Assembly (NCBI GenBank): GCA_002499705.1
Contig: DAMU01000077.1
Span: forward strand, 75,135 to 91,456
Source: Euryarchaeota archaeon UBA91
GTDB taxonomy: Archaea > Thermoplasmatota > Poseidoniia > Poseidoniales > Poseidoniaceae
Direction of reading: 5' to 3'
Length of the DNA: 16,322 nt
Shown here: piece by piece, positions 7,923 through 15,600 of the stretch
Layout of the letters: every line of letters begins with the position of its first letter
Position numbering within the stretch: the first letter of the stretch is position 1
Position numbers and translations under genes: made by a program
The notes under the pieces: model-generated
What the model was told of the DNA's origin: nothing
Databases searched by the model: none
The model's input: only the letters and a program-made list of their open reading frames with translations

Positions 7923-8162
7923 ATGGCTGTCTTTGCTCGTGAAATTGTTGGTCGGCAAGTGGTTGATTCACACAGTCAACTTCTCGGCACCTTACGAGAT
8001 ATTGTCTTTGACAAACAGTCAGGCTCTGTATTGGGTATTCGAGTCAAAATTGAAGAAAATCTTGACCCTACTGCTCTGCCTTGGGATATGAATGCCGGAT
8101 TGATGGAGATCCCTGTAGATGAGGTCGCTCGAATCGCCTCAAAAATTCACTTAAAGCGTTGA
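7923..8162 (+). CDS. PRC-barrel domain protein
   Basis: A 79-residue stand-alone PRC-barrel protein. The pattern is typical: FAREIVGRQVVDSHSQLLG forms the opening strands, then an LRDIVFDKQSGSVLGIRVKI hairpin, and a closing IPVDEVARIASKIHLKR strand-helix. This small beta-barrel fold occurs in the photosynthetic reaction centre H subunit and in RimM. Free-standing archaeal versions have no settled function; some PRC-barrel proteins have been linked to RNA processing and some archaeal ones to cell division. No membrane segment or catalytic residue is apparent. A consensus ribosome binding site precedes it. It lies 70 bases after Cdc48 on the same strand with no obvious promoter between, so the two may be co-transcribed, which would make it a candidate Cdc48-associated factor (inference). 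Confidence 0.85.
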   Translation: MAVFAREIVGRQVVDSHSQLLGTLRDIVFDKQSGSVLGIRVKIEENLDPTALPWDMNAGLMEIPVDEVARIASKIHLKR

Positions 8163-8287
8163 ATTCGTCATATTACTCCCGAAAAATGGGCAATTGCTGA
8201 TGAGCATTTCTCTCCCACATGATAACAACCTTCTAAACACAACCGAACACGTGGGTATGTCGGAACAGTGCTCTAGAAGGTGACCCC
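8163..8287 (+). promoter_or_regulatory. Leader/promoter region of the DUF4350-DUF58 operon
   Basis: A 125-base gap. The first half holds small dyads (GCAATTGC and TGCTGATGAGCA near 8189-8205) followed by a pyrimidine-rich TTTCTCTCCC that could end the upstream transcript. The second half is a structured leader. No convincing TATA box was found and no coding frame is present. Confidence 0.4.
8228..8281 (+). promoter_or_regulatory. Leader hairpin pairing with the ribosome binding site
   Basis: ACCTTCTA (8228-8235) is a perfect 8-base complement of TAGAAGGT (8274-8281). The right arm contains most of the ribosome binding site GAAGGTGA (8276-8283) of the gene starting at 8288. Inside the loop a second stem can form between CCGA-CA (8243-8249, one bulged A) and TGTCGG (8258-8263), around a CACGTG palindrome (8248-8253). 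The fold would hide the site from ribosomes. Whether the RNA includes these bases depends on an unmapped transcription start. Confidence 0.45.
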
Positions 8288-9922
8288 ATGCTCGACAACG
8301 TGAACATCAATTACAGAAGAATAGGCCTACAAGCCGCATTCTGGCTCGTAATGTCCCTGTTGTTGATGAGCGTTTTACTCAATTTCGTGAACCTATCGAG
8401 TTCGAATCAATTGTCGGCCTACGATGATGACTGGAATGACATGTCAGCATTTCGTCAAGACATCAAAGATATGGGGATACAAACCAGTTCCTTAGTGAGC
8501 AGCCCCCTTCTTTTAGCCGATATTGAAGACCCTCGAAACACAACATACATTCTTGCAGGAGTTGAACGTGATACCCTTTCTCTACCTCAATTTGATAGTG
8601 ACGGATTCATCACAATAGCTGCCGAAGACGGCTATTCTCCTTCCGAAATTGACGCCATTGTCGAATTTGTAGATGCAGGTGGCACCGCTTTAATTCTCGA
8701 AGATTATGGATTTGCAGGAAGTATCGCTCAGGCTTACGGTGTTCGTTATACTGGCTACCAACTTTATGACACAACCTATGTTGAAGAACTCGATTACAAC
8801 TACGTTTGGATGTGTGTTCAAGCAACTCCATGCGGCATGAATGGCAGCAGCATTGACCCTGAAACCATCTCTGTTCATGAACGATGGAGTGGAATGAACG
8901 GTGAAGGCGCTCATCCATGCAGCCTTCTTAACGGGCAAACAATGCCGCTTGAAGATGCAGGTTTGTGCACTCAACACTGGATAAATGGAGAAATTCAATA
9001 CAACGCAACCTACCAACTGTTGTTGAATAACATCACTGCACTCGAACTTATTCCAGGAGTTAACGGGGCACTTTCTGAAGTATCGATACGTGCGGTAACC
9101 AGTAACGAAGCAACGGTTGACGTTAACGGCGATGGAGAAATATGGGTCGGTAATGAGCAGACATCAGAAACTCCAGATTTATGGGGACAGTTTAATCTCA
9201 GTATCGAAGCATGTGCACGTAAATCATGTGACCCCAATGAAGGTGGGAGAATCGTATTCATGGCTGATGGTTCAGCATTGATTAACGCAATTTACGATTA
9301 TCAAGGGTTTAACGATCCGAACAACCCACTTTACGGAAGCAATGACTGTGTTACCAGCAATGAAAAATGCATTCCTGAGAACGATAACAGAAAGTGGGCA
9401 ATGGACTTTATTGCTGAAGCGTTAATGTCCACCATTCCTGGCGAGGAAGGTCAACCTGCAGAAGATGCAATGGTCATATTCGATGAATCCAGACATCCAC
9501 AAAATGCATTGTTCGCTGATTCCTACAACACTGTCTACTTTTTGTTGGTCTATTTTACCGGTGAAGGGCTAGCAATGCTCCTACTGTTCCTTGTTCTGTT
9601 TATCGCCTTTGAAGCGGTTCTTATCAAAAAGCGAGACCCTGAACCATGGCGTCACGTCTTCAGCATCATTTACTACGGATTCGGTGATGCGAATCGGTAC
9701 ACATATTACGCAAAAACCGACAAAATCCGTCAAGTATTCCTATCGAAGGTCCGAAATCAAAATGGCTTGAGCAGAGAAGAATTCCATGCGATGCCTGCTC
9801 GTGAACTTGTATCACTCATCAATGACCCCGTTCTGGCTAAATTTGCCATAGAGCCAACAAAATATTCTCTTGAACAGACTGTAGCCGTCGTGAAACGAAT
9901 CAAAGCGTGGGGACGTACTTGA
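8288..9922 (+). CDS. DUF4350-like membrane protein with cysteine-rich ectodomain
   Basis: 544 residues. There is one membrane helix near residues 12-33, a large extracytoplasmic region (about 34-410), a second hydrophobic segment (about 412-448), and a basic cytoplasmic tail with a helical C-terminal domain. The early ectodomain (DMSAFRQDIKDMG, then EIDAIVEFVDAGGTALILEDYG) has the GATase-like alpha/beta pattern of DUF4350 proteins, which sit beside DUF58 genes in many archaea and bacteria. An insertion carries eight cysteines in four closely spaced pairs, the first at 176, consistent with disulfides outside the cell. A DVNGDGEI calcium-loop-like motif starts at residue 278. The ribosome binding site GAAGGTGA lies four bases before the ATG. 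It is the first gene of a three-gene operon and ends inside the next gene's ribosome binding site. The function is unknown; an envelope-associated complex with the DUF58 protein is inferred. Confidence 0.75.
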   Translation: MLDNVNINYRRIGLQAAFWLVMSLLLMSVLLNFVNLSSSNQLSAYDDDWNDMSAFRQDIKDMGIQTSSLVSSPLLLADIEDPRNTTYILAGVERDTLSLPQFDSDGFITIAAEDGYSPSEIDAIVEFVDAGGTALILEDYGFAGSIAQAYGVRYTGYQLYDTTYVEELDYNYVWMCVQATPCGMNGSSIDPETISVHERWSGMNGEGAHPCSLLNGQTMPLEDAGLCTQHWINGEIQYNATYQLLLNNITALELIPGVNGALSEVSIRAVTSNEATVDVNGDGEIWVGNEQTSETPDLWGQFNLSIEACARKSCDPNEGGRIVFMADGSALINAIYDYQGFNDPNNPLYGSNDCVTSNEKCIPENDNRKWAMDFIAEALMSTIPGEEGQPAEDAMVIFDESRHPQNALFADSYNTVYFLLVYFTGEGLAMLLLFLVLFIAFEAVLIKKRDPEPWRHVFSIIYYGFGDANRYTYYAKTDKIRQVFLSKVRNQNGLSREEFHAMPARELVSLINDPVLAKFAIEPTKYSLEQTVAVVKRIKAWGRT

Positions 9923-9927
9923 GGTGG
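9921..9927 (+). promoter_or_regulatory. Ribosome binding site GAGGTGG overlapping upstream stop
   Basis: The TGA stop of the DUF4350-like gene (9920-9922) is part of TGAGGTGG, five bases before the ATG at 9933. It indicates translational coupling and argues for ATG 9933 over the GTG at 9924, which lies inside the binding site. Confidence 0.7.
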
Positions 9928-9932
9928 TAGGA

Positions 9933-11186
9933 ATGTGGACACGTAAAGCATCATTCACCTTCACCGGCGGTATCGCGCTGATACTTATTGGTATGATGAT
10001 TGCCAATCTTCAAATGATGATTCTTGGAATTTCATTCATTGCCTTTATTGTCGTTAATTCGTGGATTTCAGGCCATGGTGATGTTGAAGTGCAACGCACA
10101 CTTTCTGCAGATAATCTCTACAAAGGAGATGATTTGTATGTTGAACTGTTAGTAACAAACCGTTCGAATCGCAATACACAACTTTTGGAAGTCTACGATA
10201 ACATCCCTCATGAAATGAAATTACGCAGCGGGCTCAACCAAATGCGATTGAATCTGCGTCCAGGAGAAAGTGCTCGAATCCGCTATGTGCTGCGATGCCC
10301 ATTAAGAGGCCACTATTCCATCGGTCCTGTTTCGCTTCGGTCAAGAAACACATTCAACCTTGGTGTGGATGAAATGTATGTCGACCACCACAGCGATATC
10401 GTGATCTTTCCTCAAATCAAAGAAGTCGAAGAGGCCTTCCTCCGTTCGAGAACTCCGAAGATGTATACCGGTGCTACGACATTGAGAACTCCAGGTCAGG
10501 GTTCTGAGTTCTACTCCCTGCGAGAATATGTCCCTGGAGACCCCTTCAAGAACATTAACTGGAAGGCATTTGCCCGAACGGGAGAACTCATGGTCAATGA
10601 AAAGTGTCGAGATGCAGTCACTGATTTGTATATTCTCTTGGACAGTCGCGATATTGCACGAATCGGCACTGTACTGAAAAATCCGCTTGAGATGGGAACT
10701 GTTTCTGCTGCGAGTCTTGCTGCATTCTTCCTTAAGCGACGTGACTCAGTTGCCTTAGCAATCTTTGATGACAATCTTTCTTATCTTCCACCAGATACTG
10801 GTGACAAGCAATATTTCAAAATTCTAAGCGCTCTTGCAGGTGTCTCGCCTAAAGGTGCCATGCCTCTCCAAGCAGTAACCAACTCTCTCAGTGGTAGATT
10901 TAGTCGAGGCAGTCCTGTATTCATCATATCCTCGTGTGAAGGAGATGGAACGGTTCCTGCCGCAGTACGTGACCTTGTTGGTCGTGGGCACGAAGTTACG
11001 GTCCTCTCTCCATCAAGTATCGACTTTGAACGACTGGTTAGTCGAATTCCACGTATGTCATATGAAGTTCTCAAGCTTGAACGTCAAAACCGCCTTACGA
11101 CTTTAGCTGGTTCTGGTGCAATGGTCATCGACTGGATGCCTGACATGGATTTGTCACAGGCGCTTATGCAAGTGAGGGGGTATTAG
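9933..11186 (+). CDS. DUF58 domain protein
   Basis: 417 residues. The N-terminus has a hydrophobic hairpin (about 9-45), followed by a beta-rich region that looks like a CARDB/immunoglobulin-type fold with LRPGESARIRYVLRCPLRGHYSIGPV. The DUF58 signature is clear: GQGSEFYSLREYVPGD starting at residue 188, then NINWKAFARTGELMVNE. A von Willebrand A-like domain follows, but its MIDAS is degenerate: the expected DxSxS reads D237-S-R-D, and no second serine is seen. DUF58 proteins usually occur with a MoxR AAA+ ATPase and are thought to take part in assembly or maturation of membrane or secreted complexes; none has a precise role in archaea. Here the neighbours are a DUF4350-like protein upstream and a polytopic membrane protein one base downstream. 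The open frame extends to a GTG at 9924, rejected because it lies inside the ribosome binding site. Confidence 0.88.
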   Translation: MWTRKASFTFTGGIALILIGMMIANLQMMILGISFIAFIVVNSWISGHGDVEVQRTLSADNLYKGDDLYVELLVTNRSNRNTQLLEVYDNIPHEMKLRSGLNQMRLNLRPGESARIRYVLRCPLRGHYSIGPVSLRSRNTFNLGVDEMYVDHHSDIVIFPQIKEVEEAFLRSRTPKMYTGATTLRTPGQGSEFYSLREYVPGDPFKNINWKAFARTGELMVNEKCRDAVTDLYILLDSRDIARIGTVLKNPLEMGTVSAASLAAFFLKRRDSVALAIFDDNLSYLPPDTGDKQYFKILSALAGVSPKGAMPLQAVTNSLSGRFSRGSPVFIISSCEGDGTVPAAVRDLVGRGHEVTVLSPSSIDFERLVSRIPRMSYEVLKLERQNRLTTLAGSGAMVIDWMPDMDLSQALMQVRGY

Positions 11187-11187
11187 A

Positions 11188-12402
11188 ATGGCAGATGATG
11201 TTGGGCTTCAAGGAGACGTTACCATTAGTGGTGAAGTCCGACCAAGGACACTGCACCTGAAGATGCTGCGCAAACAGTGGCAAATCATCACCCTGCAGAT
11301 TATCGCTACCATTGCCCTTATTGGGATGTATCTAGAAGTCGTGTCGACCTATGTCGTTGGTTCGATAGACCATACTATGCTCTTTGATACCATTGAAATC
11401 CTCATCGGAGATCAATTACCTATTGGCGATTGGTTGACTGGAGAAGGTCGAACTGGTTTAGCCCGATTCTTTGTACCTCTCATACTGGGACTGGCTGTCG
11501 GAGGTGGGATGGCGCTACTGGCATTCCAAACGCCAACCGTACAACAACGGGTAAAACTCGGATTTATCATTACTCTCATCGTCGTATTGGTCGGCCAACT
11601 GTTGCTTTCTTGGCTCACTGGAATGCTCTTTAGTTTCTCCTTACGGCTTCCAAATGCAGGCGAATTGAGTACTTTAGAATGGCCTTTGTTGATGATTTTG
11701 TCATTAATGATTCTCTTTATTTACCTTTTACCTGTCATCATGGGAGCCAGAGGAATCTGGGGTCTTTCACGACGTTCTATCGCATGGGCAATTGGATTCA
11801 CATTGTTGTTCCTTGGTGTTCATGCCATCCTTGCATTCCCGCTCATCAATGGTCAACTTGGTGATTATGGCAACTCAGTGAGTGTGATTGGCGCCCAATT
11901 TAGTGAGCCAACCATTGGTATTTTCGGACTTATGTTGGTGACAAATGAACAATTTGCCCTCATCATGATCGCCATCCTCATTATGGTCTTCCAAGAGTCA
12001 TCCTACGGAGTAATTCGCTACCTTGAATACGCTTATCGCCTTCCTGAATCGTGTAAAAGAGACCCCGAATATGTTCGACAGATGGACAATGTTCTCAACA
12101 CGCACCTAAAGCACACTTTTGGATTCCTTGGATTAACTGCAATTGCAACAATGGTCGCTCTTGGATTCCACAGTGTTCTGCTCGATATTGTAAAGGATTC
12201 AACTGGGAGTCAATGGGCTGGCCAAGTTTCTGAATCCATCGAGTTATCCTTAACCTATGGATTAGTTATCTCCGCTGCGATGTTTTTGAGTATTATGGCT
12301 CTGCTTCGATTCTTCGTTCCATGGGAGAGGATATGGGGTCTCATCTATGCTCGTAACACTCCAGAGGCCTCTTCCCAAACAAAGGAAATTGTTGAAATTT
12401 GA
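11188..12402 (+). CDS. Polytopic membrane protein, about 8 TM, unrecognised family
   Basis: 404 residues with a soluble basic N-terminus and roughly eight predicted membrane segments near 36-57, 94-113, 124-150, 166-187, 198-220, 243-268, 311-333 and 355-377. A charged loop (about 270-310, with RYLEYAYRLPESCKRDPEYVRQMDN) separates segments six and seven, and the C-terminus (PEASSQTKEIVEI) is soluble. I do not recognise the family and see no catalytic motif. It begins one base after the DUF58 stop, with GAGGGGG seven bases before the ATG, so it is co-translated with the DUF58 gene. By position it may occupy the place of the DUF4129 or other membrane subunits seen in MoxR-DUF58 clusters, but sequence resemblance was not seen. 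It ends one base from the convergent small membrane gene. Confidence 0.75.
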   Translation: MADDVGLQGDVTISGEVRPRTLHLKMLRKQWQIITLQIIATIALIGMYLEVVSTYVVGSIDHTMLFDTIEILIGDQLPIGDWLTGEGRTGLARFFVPLILGLAVGGGMALLAFQTPTVQQRVKLGFIITLIVVLVGQLLLSWLTGMLFSFSLRLPNAGELSTLEWPLLMILSLMILFIYLLPVIMGARGIWGLSRRSIAWAIGFTLLFLGVHAILAFPLINGQLGDYGNSVSVIGAQFSEPTIGIFGLMLVTNEQFALIMIAILIMVFQESSYGVIRYLEYAYRLPESCKRDPEYVRQMDNVLNTHLKHTFGFLGLTAIATMVALGFHSVLLDIVKDSTGSQWAGQVSESIELSLTYGLVISAAMFLSIMALLRFFVPWERIWGLIYARNTPEASSQTKEIVEI

Positions 12403-12403
12403 T

Positions 12404-12652
12404 TTAGTCCCTTGAATAATGAAGGGATTGAACGGCTCGTCCGAGTAACTCTACGCACATGAGTAAGAGCAATGGCAGCCCACACCAGGCCGCTAGACTT
12501 CCGATTATCCCCTCTTGCAAATCAAGAGCATACGGATACAAAAAGTAGAATCCAATACAGGCTGAAAAAAAGAGAAGCCGTTCAATGATTAACGGATATT
12601 TCTTACCCACAGACTCGTCACGATGAGTCAATGTATTGACTTCTGAAGACAT
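12404..12652 (-). CDS. Small two-helix membrane protein
   Basis: 82 residues. A polar N-terminus (SSEVNTLTHRDESVGKK) is followed by two hydrophobic helices near 21-44 and 47-70 and a short polar tail. No family is recognised. The frame could extend upstream to 12694, overlapping the coiled-coil gene, but GAGGTGG at 12658-12664 points to the ATG at 12652. That binding site overlaps the TGA stop of the coiled-coil gene, so translation of the two is probably coupled. It is the last gene of the roadblock/coiled-coil operon. An attractive inference is that it anchors the large protein to the membrane, since that protein has no membrane segment of its own. Confidence 0.65.
   Translation of the reverse strand: MSSEVNTLTHRDESVGKKYPLIIERLLFFSACIGFYFLYPYALDLQEGIIGSLAAWCGLPLLLLMCVELLGRAVQSLHYSRD
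12408..12427. repeat. Inverted repeat TCCCTT/AAGGGA at convergent gene ends
   Basis: TCCCTT (12408-12413) and AAGGGA (12422-12427) with an 8-base loop lie just past the stop of the eight-helix membrane protein and inside the 3' end of the small membrane gene. It could help end the plus-strand transcript, as there is no free space between the genes. The support is positional only. Confidence 0.25.
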
Positions 12653-12657
12653 CTTTA

Positions 12658-12664
12658 CCACCTC
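12658..12664 (-). promoter_or_regulatory. Ribosome binding site GAGGTGG overlapping upstream stop
   Basis: On the minus strand TGAGGTGG contains the TGA stop of the coiled-coil gene (12663-12665) and lies five bases before the ATG at 12652. It decides the start of the small membrane protein. Confidence 0.7.
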
Positions 12665-15600
12665 AGAGGTCAAGACCTGACAAACGTGCTTCAAGTGCCG
12701 CTAATGCTGGGTCTGTTGCTTGTTCTACTGCTGGCTCTTTTCGATGATTCCAAGATGCATCAAGGCGGGCAAGCTCAGCTTCCAATTCGGCACGTTCATC
12801 ACTTTGGCTTGAAGTAGAATCAACAGGGTTTGGAAGGGTCTCACGAGCGGTGACATTCACCTCATCTTCCTCCTCATCTTCAACCGGTACCGGTAGAGTC
12901 TCCCATCCTGCCTCATCAACGACAACTTCACTGGACTCTGCATCCAACGAAACAGGGACATTTCCTGCAAGTGAAGGTTCCATATCACTCAACATCTCTT
13001 CTTCAACAGGAGTTCGCTGAGCTGCAGGCACGGTATTACGCTCATATGGCAATAATCCATCACGCTGGAATTCCCATAGCATACCTCGAGGAACTCCATC
13101 TGCGAGGCCTGATGCATCCAGTTGAGTAATCAGTTCTTCCAAAACTCGTGCAGTGTCTTCAAGAGCAATTGCTTCGCCTGCATCTCGCTGATCAGCCTCG
13201 AGATAAATGTCGTCCAGAGCAACTTGAATCAATTTACGGGTAGCTTGTGCAATACTTGGAAGTGCTTCAGGTCGAGTGCAATTGTTGAGTAATGCCTCTA
13301 CCTCTTGTGGAGGAGCCCCTAAACGAACGAGTTGTTCAAGAACGTTTCTTAGACGGCGAAGCATCGTAATTGAACGATCAAAGTCCTCCAACAAATGCTC
13401 CAAATCAATAACAACATGCCCGACTGTCTCTCCAAGTTGATGCTCAAGTCTTTGTTGGACTGACCATCGTGCAAGTCCACGGACTGCACCTGCTGTCTGA
13501 GGAACTTGGCGTTCAAGTAACGTCATGACTTCACTTGAAAGGAGGTGGCGAGGAGTTGCTGCAACATGGTCCACAGTCGATTGAATTACTTGTAAACCAC
13601 GTTCTACAGCACGGTCAAGAAGCGTGACTGAATAGCCGAGTGCTCGAGCATTCTCAAGACGCTCAAGTACGGGTCCGAGACCGTCAAAGGTTGATGCATC
13701 ATCAAGTAATGCCTGGGCTAAAGGCTCCTCGGCAAGACGTGCTCGAAGTCGTTCCGCTTCTTGGATATCAGAGAGTGCCTCTTCGTGAGCCTGTGAAAGT
13801 GCTTCTGCTCGCTCGATTAAAGAAATTAATTCTGCTTCAGCATGTCCGCGTCGAGCACCCAAATCACCGAGTTCTCGTAACGTTTGTCGACGTTCAGTCA
13901 TCAATTCTCTTAGTTCAGCCTGAACTTGGGCCTGACGAGCCTCGTCAGCACTCAAACGATTACGGTCTTCTTCAGAACGACGCCGAGAGGCTTTTGCCTC
14001 AGCATCAATGGTTTCCAACTCCGAGGTCTGGGTGTGAATCTTTTCCTCCAAGAGCATTGATTCAGCCTGCACTCGAGTATGCCGCTCCCGGGTTGCCTCA
14101 ACTTGCTCTTGCAAAACTCGTAATCGGCGTTCATCATCTTCTGATTGTTGCCGAATTGTCGCAAGTTGTTCACTGCCAGCATGTAAGTCTGCATTGAGTT
14201 GAGATTCTTTCAATGCCAATTCTTCAATTTCAGAACGTAACGCTTCGCTGGAAGATGCGTCCCCAAGTGCTTTGGCAAGTTCAGATGCCCGCACGCTGAC
14301 TTGATGTTCAAGTTCATTTACCCTCTTTACCAAACGTTCAGCACGATTCTCTGCTTGTTCAGTCGCAGCCTTCGATTCTGCAAGGTCAAGTTGCATCCGA
14401 TCCAGTGAGGAGTCTTTTTCTTCAATTTTGGTGACCGATTCCATCCGTGATTCAGAGGCTTCTCGTGCGAGAATTTGAGCAGCATTCTTCGCTGTTTGTG
14501 ATTCTTCTAAACGGCTTGCAAGTGCGGCCTTTTCTTTCACCAACTCATCTATTCGATGGTCTGCTGCTTCTAATCGACGGCGGAGACCTGAGTCAACTGC
14601 CAGTGGTTGAGTGACTTCACCGCCCAATCCTTCACTGACTTCCTCAAATGTTTCTGAAAATTTCACTGATGCACGCTTTGCACGCAGAATCCCCATCGCA
14701 ATTTCAAAACCGAAAAGGTCATTCAATTTCACGTTGAGATTTGCCCGGCGACTTTCCGAACGAGTTCGAAGGGTTACCAATAAATCCCTAAATGCCTCAA
14801 GTGTAAATGCTTCGATTGTGCCAGATTCTCGTGAAACAATACTGCCAACAGGAAGTCGGTGGAGTTTCAAAACCCATTTTGAGTCGGTGAATTTCTCCAT
14901 TGCTTGCTCGAATGTGTCCCCCTCTGGCGCTGAAATTCCAACTGGAATACCCCTCGACAAAAGAACGGAAACGGCATTGGATGATTGTCCGGCCTGCAAA
15001 TGTCCAGTTACTTCTTCGGCAACTGCTGCCGTCAGCATTGAAACAATAGCATCAGGTCCACCTCGGCCCTCCCGTAAAACGAAGCCTTCTGGAATTGCCC
15101 CCCCTTGAGCGCCGATTGCGCCAACTTCACCATCAAGAAGAGATGATGCTGCCGAGATGAGTCGTGCGTGATTGGTATTGGCTTCCGTCCAAACCCCCAA
15201 AGAAATATCTCCAGACTCTGCAAGAAGAAGAGCGCCATCGTTCGTGTGAAGAGTCCAATGGCTCGAACCATTAAGGCCAAGCCCGTCATTCAGAGTCTCC
15301 ATCCGGATATCGGAAAGTGTCGAATGGATTTGTGCGGAGAGGCTTTCTGGTTCTGAAGGTAAGTCACCGATGGAATCGATAAGCATGCCTTGGTCTACAA
15401 CGACTCCTCCACGAACTGTTTCTTGTTCAAAGAGGACCCTGAGAACAGCCGAAAGGTCTCGACTCATCAAACGTTGAAGGGCATTACCACGTGCTAACAG
15501 CCCCTGTCTGTCCGCAGTAAATTCAAACGCTTCAGGAACAGTTTCTGCAACACTTCCAAGACCGGCAAGAGAATATGAACCGGCAGTGAATCTAAACGAA

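Noticed and set aside
8248..8253. CACGTG palindrome as a regulator site
   Set aside because: A six-base palindrome is common by chance, and it sits in the loop of a larger RNA-like fold that better explains the region.
9924..9932. GTG start for the DUF58 protein
   Set aside because: The GTG lies inside the GAGGTGG ribosome binding site; ATG 9933 is at the correct distance.
13640..14197. Open frame of 185 codons on the plus strand inside the coiled-coil gene
   Set aside because: It mirrors codons of the E/R/L/Q-rich coiled coil, has no ribosome binding site and no recognisable protein pattern; an antisense shadow.
14611..15108. Open frame of 165 codons on the plus strand inside the coiled-coil gene
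   Set aside because: Antisense shadow with unnatural S/R/T-rich composition and no start signal.
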